Source: Diospyros lotus
Lineage: Eukaryota; Streptophyta; Magnoliopsida; Ericales; Ebenaceae
Direction of reading: 5' to 3'
NCBI RefSeq assembly: GCF_014633365.1
Contig: NC_068349.1
Coordinates: 19,296,753 to 19,360,752, forward strand
Length of the DNA: 64,000 nt
Shown here piece after piece: positions 56,433 through 64,000 of this stretch. A model generated the notes under the pieces. That model was not told the DNA's origin. It saw nothing but the letters and a program-made list of their open reading frames with translations, and did not search any database. A program made the translations under genes and the position numbers. Every line of letters begins with the position of its first letter. Position 1 is the stretch's first letter.

Positions 56433-58345
56433 TGATTAGAGGTTAAATATGCCAAATATTATCATATTTTCTTCCATTTTCTATCTAATAAAAATGATAA
56501 TTTGGCATGTTTATTTATTTTTGCAAGGGCTTCTCGAAATTTTGACTAAGCTATGTAAATTGCGCAAGTAATCAAAGTCATATCTGGGTGTGTGGAGAGA
56601 GAACATCCTGATGTTACCCAGCACATCCAGATGACCATCTAAGGCCATTCGGATATGAAGATGCCGCATCCGAATGCATGAAGACACATCCGAATAGTCA
56701 TCCAAGGCCATCCGGATATGAAGAGGCTGCATCTGGATGTCCTTTAGCGCATCCGGATACAAATGAAGAAGCTGCTAAGAGAGATATTCGGATACCTCAC
56801 AACGTATCTAGATATGAAGAGTAAATATCCGGATGTCCCTCAGCACATCCGGATACAAGAGAAAAATTCCAAAGAAGATACATCCGGATGTCATACAACA
56901 TATCCGGATATTAATGAAGCCTCATCCGGATGCGTCAATGAAATATCCGGATACAAGACACAAGACTCCCCCAACACATCCGGATATCCCACAACGTATC
57001 CGGATATCAGAGAGAAGAGGAAAAGATTAACATCCGGATACTCCACAACGTATCCGGATATTAGTGAAACCATATCCGGATATTACATTACATATCCGGA
57101 TACATGAGAAATAATTGCATAGAGCACACCTTCGCACGATGGGAGCAAGTTGAGTACAAAAATGCTTTACATCTGAAAAGTGAGCATGAATGGAAAGTCT
57201 TTTGCAGAGCATGGGCAGAGGAATGATGAGGAATAATGAGAAATGAAAAAGAGCTGTTGGAAGATTTGAAAATTGGGAGTTCCGTTAGAAAAAAAAAAAA
57301 AAGAAATAAAAAGAGGGCGAATTTTATTATGGAATTTTTCTAAAGTTCTTTCTCCAGATCATGACTATCATCAAAATCTCCTTGCCAATTACCTGGAAGC
57401 AGAGACTCAACTACTGTCAAATTGCTTGGTTATTTTATTTTATTTTCTTTATTTCCTCGCAATGTTCTTTTCTTCCAATTTCGATTAAGCAGATTTGTCT
57501 TGTCTTTGTTCAAGAAACTCCATTTCCAGCATTTTTAGTTACGTAAGTTCATCTACACCTTTGATTTTCAAAGTTGAGTTCTTGACACTTTAAACATTGC
57601 AAATTACACATTGAATGTTTGCATTTTGTGAGTCTATGTTTCTTCCATACTTTGTAATCCTATGCATATAATAATAGAAATTTGTGGTTGAGCAATTCAG
57701 TGTCATAGACTGTCTAGAATAACCAAATTCCATATGCATGAATAGAAATATGGTTAACCTAAGTGTTGTGTGTGCATTGAATTTTTGGATTTAAGTTATA
57801 AGCATGAGCGTAGCCTAGAGTTTCCATATCATGTATGGAGGTTACTAAAACTAGAGATGCCATTGTTCTTAGATTCAAGTGAATTATTTTTCTGCATATT
57901 GAATGTACCTTAATTTATGGTAGTTTTTTTTTACTTAGAATTTCTCATATAATTTATGAAAATTATTAAATCTAGAGCTATCATCATCTTGAAATACAAA
58001 TATAGCAGAACCTTGCAAATTTGTCCAGATTTGTGTTTCAGTTATTTAAATATTGGGAAATCATGGGACTGGTATTGAATTTGCTTTGACTCAAGGGTCT
58101 CTACATTTAATTAGCATTTATTTCATCCTTTGTAACTCTTGGCTTAATTAAACACATTATTGTTCAAATTTAAAAGAAATTTCTGGTAAAATTATTTCCG
58201 TCCATAGACAATCTTTTAGTGAATTGACCTGGACTCATCAAGAAATTAAATTTGCGCTACACGTTCACTCGTACACTGACGAGTATAAATACCTATCTTA
58301 TTTTCAATAAATAGTGTACTAATTGTTGAGTGAGTGTTGCAGTCA
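56433..58345 (+). repeat. Athila-type 3' LTR
   Basis: A 1,913-bp copy of 40920-42829. The palindrome array is conserved here (about 56604-57102) with the same spacing. Some sites that have lost CG in one LTR keep it in the other, for example the site at 56944 reads TATCCGGATA where the left LTR has TATCAGGATA. Confidence 0.92.
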
Positions 58346-58350
58346 AATTT

Positions 58351-58368
58351 TGGCACCGTTGCCGGAGA
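58351..58368 (+). other. second primer binding site following the 3' LTR
   Basis: TGGCACCGTTGCCGGAGA, again tRNA-Asp type. A PBS after a 3' LTR means this LTR also acts as the 5' LTR of a second, truncated unit. Confidence 0.85.
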
Positions 58369-58539
58369 GATTACGGTATGTAATAATTTATTCCCTGAAA
58401 AAAAATAATTTTGTTTCTGTTGATATATATACTAGTTTCTTTAAATTATTATCCTCAGATAGTTGTTGCTGTTAAAATAGTGTGCTTTTGTCTTAATTAG
58501 GCCACCTGATAGACATTTAAAATATATATATATAAACTA

Positions 58540-58540
<1 letters not shown>

Positions 58541-58610
<70 letters not shown>
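58541..58610. repeat. (TAA)n expansion in the second leader
   Basis: About 23 units. The equivalent place in the first leader (about 43035-43050) has only three to four, so the repeat expanded or contracted after duplication. Confidence 0.9.
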
Positions 58611-58611
<1 letters not shown>

Positions 58612-58646
58612 TTAAATTAATAAAAACAAAAAAAAAATCGAGCAGC

Positions 58647-58800
58647 CATTCGGATATGTGACTGACCCATCCGAATACCACAGTTTACATATGGATATTA
58701 CTTAGATCTATCCGAATAACCAAATCATATATTCGGATATTCTTTGTATACATCTGGATAAGACAGTGCCCATCCGGATATCAGTTATAGCATTCGGATA
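58647..58800. repeat. phased palindrome array in second leader copy
   Basis: The same eight-site array as at 43089-43242. The second site is CATCCGAATA here and CATCTGGATA there. The first site is CATTCGGATA here and CATTCAGATA there. Confidence 0.9.
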
Positions 58801-58883
58801 ACTGGTCACTTATTTCAGTAAGTTCATTATGTTTCTTTGAGTATATTATGGTATTTTAGCTTCTTTAAATTCTTGTACTGTGT

Positions 58884-59186
58884 ATGAGACTTAGATCCGG
58901 TAAAAGTCTAGAGCAACAATTTTATCCACATCATTCTATAGATTCTCTATCTGCAACTGAACTATTTATTGTGCAACATTCAATGTCTCAACAAAATGAT
59001 AACATGTCGACACAACCACCTGGAATCCGTGATGGTCATGGGGATGATCTTGGTAATCAAAACCCCTTGGAACCAGATTTGTTTAGACCTCTTAGGGATT
59101 ACCTTCACCCTCATAGGCAAACCACTCCATCATGCATAGTGCTTCCAGTTAACCACCATCGCTTTAATTTTAAACCAGGCACTATC
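58884..59186 (+). pseudogene. second Athila gag start, truncated
   Basis: The frame starts MRLRSGKSLEQQF and stays open for about 100 codons, parallel to 43325-43627 of the first copy. Homology ends at GGCACTATC (59186), after which the flanking solo LTR resumes. This copy keeps the CAA codon that is a stop in the first copy. Confidence 0.88.
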
Positions 59187-59735
59187 TAGCTTCTTCCTTT
59201 TGCATTCTGACCCTCATTTCAAGTCCTCATGCTTTGATATTTCATCACTTGAACCCCTAAGTTCCATTCTTCTCAATTGGCCCAATAATTTTGGAGAAAT
59301 ATCATTTTCACCCCATTTTCATCTAGAATTAAAAACTTAGGCCCGAATATATATAATGTCACGTTTTGATCGTGAATCCTTTTGTTTCATCCTAAAACCA
59401 CTTCAGGTTTGTTTCTTATGCAAATTTTGAATCCTCTTAGGGTTCCATTGACTTTTCGGAAATCCTTTACGGTCATTTAATTTTTTAGGCTGAATTATAG
59501 TTGTACCAAAAACTGTCTCTGATCTGATTTCTTTCAGCGTCATAAATCTTGTCTCAAGATACTTGTTAATGACATGCCCTTTTCTTTAGACATTTACATT
59601 CTAGGGTACTCCCTTCCATTGACTCAAATATTTAAAATTATTAAACTGTCTTCAAGATCTTTGAACTTGACTCTTTTAACATCATAAAATATGGGATATT
59701 TCAATATATTAATTATTTTGATTTGGGGTATTACA
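59187..59735 (-). mobile_element. second split solo LTR, 5' part
   Basis: Ends GGGGTATTACA on the + strand. In reverse complement it matches the first few hundred bases of the LTR at 18184 (for example GTACAACTA followed by a TTTAGGCT-like block). Together with 40188-40919 it forms one LTR in minus orientation, with part of its middle missing. Confidence 0.7.
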
Positions 59736-59740
59736 TATCC

Positions 59741-60734
59741 TACCATATAATTATTCTAATAGTTGGCATTACCAATAAGCTTTTAAGAGGTAATGATTGG
59801 AGAATGAGTGACAATTAAAGAGAAAATACTAGATTTGGATCCCGAATCAATAGAGGAACTAGTGGTAGACATGATTTGGATGGAAGACAGCTCTTAATTC
59901 TCGAAATTTGAGTGAAATAAGGTCAAAAAAGAGCCAAAACAGTGTATAAACCTCTTTGGAATAGTTATGAAGGCGCATAGGGCGCGACAGTTTCTAGTGG
60001 TAGGCTTTTGGGGTTAGGAAAAGGTGTTGGTTCCAGTGGTATGGTTGGTGTCTTGAAACAACCACCAAAAAAGCAAGATTGGAGGTTTGAAGTTGTGGCA
60101 CCAATAGAAGAAAAAATGATGATTCATATGACGAGCTTCTAGGGTCAAGACAATTGGACTTTTCTAAACACAATGGTGTGGTTTGATTTCTCAAACGGCA
60201 TCGAGAAATGGTTAAACAAGCCCAGACAAGTGGGAAGAAAGAGAAAATAGGGTATGGATGCTGCTGGAAAAAGAAACATAGCAAGACTCTAGGGTTCAGG
60301 CTTGATACCATGAAAATTAAAGAGAAAAGCCCTATGGGTGAATAATCTATGTTATCTCTTATCGATATTACTAAGTCAATTATATGCAAGAAGTAACGGA
60401 CCATGGGTCGCGTGCAGTACAAGTATAGTGCAATCAGTACTAACATAGTATAATAGCTAAACTACAATAGATACACTATTCTAACAAATTAAATGAACTT
60501 TGAAAAATTATACATTCTCTTAATATATTTTAATATTATTCAAATGAGCTTAAAATGACAATTAATCTACATTATTACTCCAAATAAATTACACTAAAAT
60601 TAATTAATTTTCTATTTCATGATTCAAATGAATTTGTTATCTTAACATAAATTCAAAAGAGTTTGTAAAGTTTTATGAATGTAAAGAATTTTATTTTAAT
60701 AAAAAAGTAATTACTATTATTGCTTCATGAACCT
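59741..60734. other. intergenic, no gene recognised
   Basis: A 150-codon minus-strand frame (59994-60446) shows no family pattern. The + strand contains CTTGATACCATGAAAATTAA near 60301, reminiscent of copia-type remnants but not enough to assign. Confidence 0.4.
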
Positions 60735-61323
60735 TCTATTGTTTAACTTTTGTATATCAGTTTTGATGATGAAAAACATTTATTGGCTTAATCCCTAAGT
60801 CATGAGTCAAAATTATGGTTTTCAACATATATCAATTTCAATATCAAGTATTACTTTGTAAAATGAAAACCAAATGAATTCCAAGTATCAAGATTTGCAA
60901 AACCCTATTTTTCTAAGTCTAGAAGGGTAGTTCATTATAAGGAGACATATAAGAAATTTTTTTTCATTTTGAAAAACTATCTCCCAGTATTTCGATAGCT
61001 AATATCCATCAATATTAAAATTATTTTTAATGAATTTTTCAAGAAATAGAAAGTATGTATTTTGGAAATGGTAAAATCGCTAAATTCTGAGTTTGTTCTA
61101 AAACCAAAATTCTACTTTCTTATTATTATGGATTTTGATTTTTTGGATATTTTTATTGAATCCAAATATAGGGTAATTTCTTATTTACATTTATGTATTA
61201 AAGTAAATGGAAGGTAAAATATAAATAAAAGAAAATGTGGATGTAAATATGTTGTAATATATACATGCTATGGATTGTGTTGTGAACCAAATCCTTCTAA
61301 AAATCTGTCATGTTTCTGTGCAT

Positions 61324-61765
61324 GTTTTGAAACCCCTTTTGAAAAGGTTTTCATGTTTTCTAAGTGTATATGCTATTTCAAAACATCTATGCAATACATT
61401 TGTTTTCAAATCAGGTTTTGGACTATGTTTCGAAACCTATATGTTATGTTTTGAAACCTCTGACATTTCTACCAGCAAAGATTTAAAATGTCCGAGATGT
61501 TTGTGTTTTGCATTTTAATATTTATCTAAAAGTTTCTCAAAGTATTTTTAAATGTATTCTCCATGCTCTAAGAATTCAAATTCAAATTTGAAACTGGAGA
61601 TCATTTTTATATGTTAGTGGGAAATAGATTATGTCTCCCACTCATTGTTGTCTCTAAGTGCAAGTCCAGCTGGAAAGACTGTATGTTTGGAAACATGAGG
61701 AGTATGTTTCAAAATCTTAGTGTAAATTTGTGATGTTTCGAAACCAATAATCTATGTTTTGAAAC
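61324..61765. repeat. TTTCGAAA-type palindromes upstream of the copia TATA box
   Basis: Decamers GTTTYGAAAC or one-base variants occur at 61324, 61427, 61448, 61685, 61706, 61735 and 61756. Three pairs are each exactly 21 bp apart. The last four lie 55-135 bp upstream of the TATA box. Confidence 0.85.
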
Positions 61766-61819
61766 CTTGTTTTAAATCTTGTCTCTAACGGGTATAAACG
61801 GTCAGATTTCTATCTCTTG

Positions 61820-61828
61820 ATATAAATA
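61820..61828 (+). promoter_or_regulatory. copia LTR TATA box
   Basis: TATAAATAG, about 1,080 bp into the LTR, consistent with + orientation. Confidence 0.6.
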
Positions 61829-62627
61829 GCAGGCATTTGAAGACAAAATTAGACATAACAAGAGAGCACACACTAGAGACACATACACAAGCACAAATGG
61901 TGATCAAAGAGTTTGATTGAGCTTCCAAAGAAGATCCATACATACATTTGTAGTGCTATGTGTGTATAAAGGAGGAGCACATCGAAAACAAGAAGTATCA
62001 TCTCGTTAGCTCTCCTCACTTCAATCTAAGAGGTTTGTGCAGCCATTGGTAAGGCATTTCATTGTTGTATATTTTATTGGGCTGTAAAGATAAGTTTTAT
62101 TTATCTTGTTGATTGTTGTAAGGTTTGAGTTAAGTCTAAAAGTCATTGTGGTGTAAGGTTTGAGTTCAGCCTAAAACTCATTGTGTCAAAGGTTTGAGTT
62201 GAGCCTAAAACTCATTTGGTGTAAGGTTTGAGTTGAACTTGTAAAAACTCAATGTACAAGGTTTTGGGGTGAACCGTGGTAAAACCCTTGTTGTGGTTGA
62301 TCATTAGTAAAAGTAATTGAGATTGAAAAATCCTTCAAGTGAGTAAGCTTGAAGGTAGTGGACTAAGCGGGGTGCTGAACCACTATATATCTTGTGTGTA
62401 GTTAATATTTCGCTTTTGCTTATCCTTTATTTCTTAAGCTTTCAAAAGAATTGTTATCAAAGTCTAAAACATATTTTTCTTGAGCATAAGCTTACATATT
62501 CATATAAACATATCTTTGATCTCAAACACATTTGGTATACTCTTACTTATGTAAATCATCTTTGCCAAAGATCACTATTTGAAAATACAAACTAAAAGAT
62601 TTTGAATCAAGCAAAACAGAAAGGTAT

Positions 62628-62758
62628 ATTTCGAAACATACATTATATATTTCGAAACAAGCAAAACAATGAGGTATATTTCGAAACATATATAATAGGT
62701 TTCAAAACCTACTTAACATGAAGGTTTATTTTGAAACATATACCCTATATTTCGAAAT
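62628..62758. repeat. second TTTCGAAA cluster with alternating 21/29-bp spacing
   Basis: Decamers start at 62628, 62649, 62678, 62699, 62728 and 62749: spacing 21, 29, 21, 29, 21. Three pairs in tandem, each pair 21 bp apart. Confidence 0.9.
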
Positions 62759-62869
62759 ATAGTGTTTTGCTATCAATCAATGTTTTAATTATCGAAAAAT
62801 TTATACGAATCCCAATTCACTCCCCCCTCTTGGGATATATTTACTATCAGTAGAACCAACACCATCTAT

Positions 62870-63333
62870 TGGATAAGTGTTATTTTCTTTTAAGTAAGTG
62901 TTATCTAGTCATCTTTCTTTCACGACTAGCCATCATCTTTCTTTCAACTATCATTCACCTTTGACGTCATTATGAAGTGTGAATCATAGTTTTTCTCCCA
63001 TCAATTTATAACTATGAGGATCTTCGATTAACCATCATCTTTCCCCTATCTCCCCCAATCTTATTTCTTTTATCTATTCTTTTCATTACAAACAACCACA
63101 ACGATCGCCTTTGCTACTCTTTATCATATCCTTTATCAAGATTAGTTGTCACTGTGTACCCATTATCAACCCCTTACTTTCTGTCTCTCTACAAGTCTCT
63201 TGATTTTTTCTCTATCTTGGACTTTTTTTCCCCTAGTTTTCTTTGTAATAAGTCAAATGGAGAGATGCCTATCTCAAAATCTTTATATTCACCAATTGCC
63301 ACATCATTCCCAATCTTTTTAGAATGCAAAGGA

Positions 63334-63380
<47 letters not shown>

Positions 63381-64000
63381 CAATAGTCATATTAACCAAA
63401 TACACTAGCCATTGCAGCATAGGGATAACGAGTATAGAAGTTATGAGAAAGATGATTGAGCTCAAAAAAAATTGATTGAGGGAGATTAGAGAGAGAAAGA
63501 ATATAAGGGAACTTTTGATATTTAAAAAAATTTTAACAACGGTTATTTCTTGGGAGGGGAAATCACAACAAAATTTGAAAATGATAGTTGTTGCAATTTT
63601 TCATACTTCAAGGGCACATAAAAGTATACTAATTTTATGTTTGTTACTAAAACATGCAAATGCTCTTTTCAAAGGTCTCTCTTAAAAGTTGATTTAGTAT
63701 AAATGAATCCAATCCAAAATGTTGCAAAATTGTAATAAACGAGTCTAATCTCAATTTTGAATTTAATTTGAGTTGAAAATCAAGCTAATATAACCTTAAT
63801 AAACTTTAGGAAAATTCTATTTGCAACAACGTATTTTGTTCTCTACTACTATTTTTTGCTAAAATTAAATATGAAAAAAATGACTTAAAAGAAAAACTCA
63901 TTTTTACCCTTCTAAATATGCAACAACCTTATATCACCATATCTTCCCGCACTAAAGAAATCGAAAAATTCAATGCATCGCTAACTCTAGAGTTTGGGAA
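62870..64000. other. right-edge intergenic sequence
   Basis: AT-rich with a (TA)n(GA)n microsatellite at 63334-63380. No coding sequence supported. Confidence 0.5.
63334..63380. repeat. (TA)n(GA)n compound microsatellite
   Basis: About eleven TA units followed by about thirteen GA units. Confidence 0.9.

Larger units (their letters stand above)
40920..58345 (+). mobile_element. Athila-type Ty3 element with nested insertions
   Basis: LTRs at 40920-42829 and 56433-58345, a PBS for tRNA-Asp and a PPT abutting the 3' LTR define the element. Gene order is gag, protease, RT, RNase H, integrase, then an env-position ORF with the putative plant transposon protein domain, as in Athila. Two solo LTRs (44486-46942, 48491-49737) and a LOB-domain gene copy (about 52740-53955) lie inside. 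Many CAA/CGA-to-stop changes and frameshifts make it inactive. The right side has no target duplication because another leader follows the 3' LTR. Confidence 0.92.
60740..62864 (+). mobile_element. Ty1-copia-like solo LTR, 2,125 bp
   Basis: Starts TGTTTAACTTTTG and ends GTAGAACCAACACCA, flanked by a perfect 5-bp duplication TCTAT (60735-60739 and 62865-62869). A TATA box lies at 61820. The 3' part has GGGTGCTGAACCACTATATA (near 62370) and CACTCCCCCCTCTTGGGATA (near 62820), both typical of SIRE-like copia LTRs. The orientation is +. It carries two clusters of TTTCGAAA palindromes and four copies of AAGGTTTGAGTT near 62118-62226. Confidence 0.88.

Noticed and set aside
59994..60446. 150-codon minus-strand frame
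   Set aside because: No recognisable domain, splice signals or codon pattern; surrounded by transposon remnants.
61324..61765. Heat-shock elements in the copia LTR
   Set aside because: Heat-shock elements need GAA and TTC separated by two bases (nTTCnnGAAn); TTTCGAAA has no gap, so the known motif does not fit.

Overview
This is nuclear DNA from a flowering plant, most likely a eudicot. The evidence is AT-rich intergenic sequence, GT-AG introns, plant-type genes (a plant G-protein gamma subunit, a MAKR membrane-associated kinase regulator, a Cwf21-domain splicing factor, a captured LOB-domain gene) and dense nests of plant LTR retrotransposons. I cannot name the species from the sequence alone.

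Layout. (1) 1-15,100 is a gene island. It holds the 3' exons of a probable RNase H2 subunit B gene (+, 1776-3191), a convergent four-exon heterotrimeric G-protein gamma gene of the type lacking a CaaX box (-, 5865-4315), and a two-exon SRRM2/Cwc21-like spliceosomal gene (-, 15016-7508). The 5-kb intron of that last gene carries an LTR, a foldback MITE and a dead LINE. (2) 15,100-18,183 holds a Mutator-like MITE with a perfect 9-bp target duplication and a Ty1-copia gag fragment. (3) 18,184-32,174 is an old Ty3-type solo LTR split by an 11.2-kb non-coding LTR element (a LARD, 19,812-31,043) with 2.7-kb LTRs, PBS, PPT and a 5-bp target duplication. (4) 32,890-34,259 is a two-exon MAKR gene. (5) 35,300-40,187 holds fragments of Tat/Ogre-type LTRs in both orientations with short-repeat arrays. 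(6) 40,188-59,735 is a second split solo LTR holding an Athila-type element (LTR, PBS for tRNA-Asp, gag, protease, RT-RNase H, integrase, a captured LOB-domain pseudogene, an env-position ORF, PPT, LTR). A second leader and gag start follow its 3' LTR directly. Two further solo LTRs, each with a perfect 5-bp target duplication, lie inside its gag and protease/RT regions. (7) 60,740-62,864 is a Ty1-copia-like solo LTR with a perfect target duplication. The rest is AT-rich sequence with microsatellites.

The most unusual signal is not a gene. Three sequence-unrelated LTR families (Athila-type, Tekay-like solo LTR, copia-like solo LTR) each carry clusters of 10-bp, CG-centred palindromes whose start-to-start spacing is repeatedly 20-22 bp, about two helical turns. 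The core differs by family: ATCCGGAT/ATTCGGAT, ATTCGAAT and TTTCGAAA. In the Athila element the same motif forms three arrays: in the LTR, in the leader between PBS and gag, and downstream of pol. The periods and positions were read directly; any function is inference.
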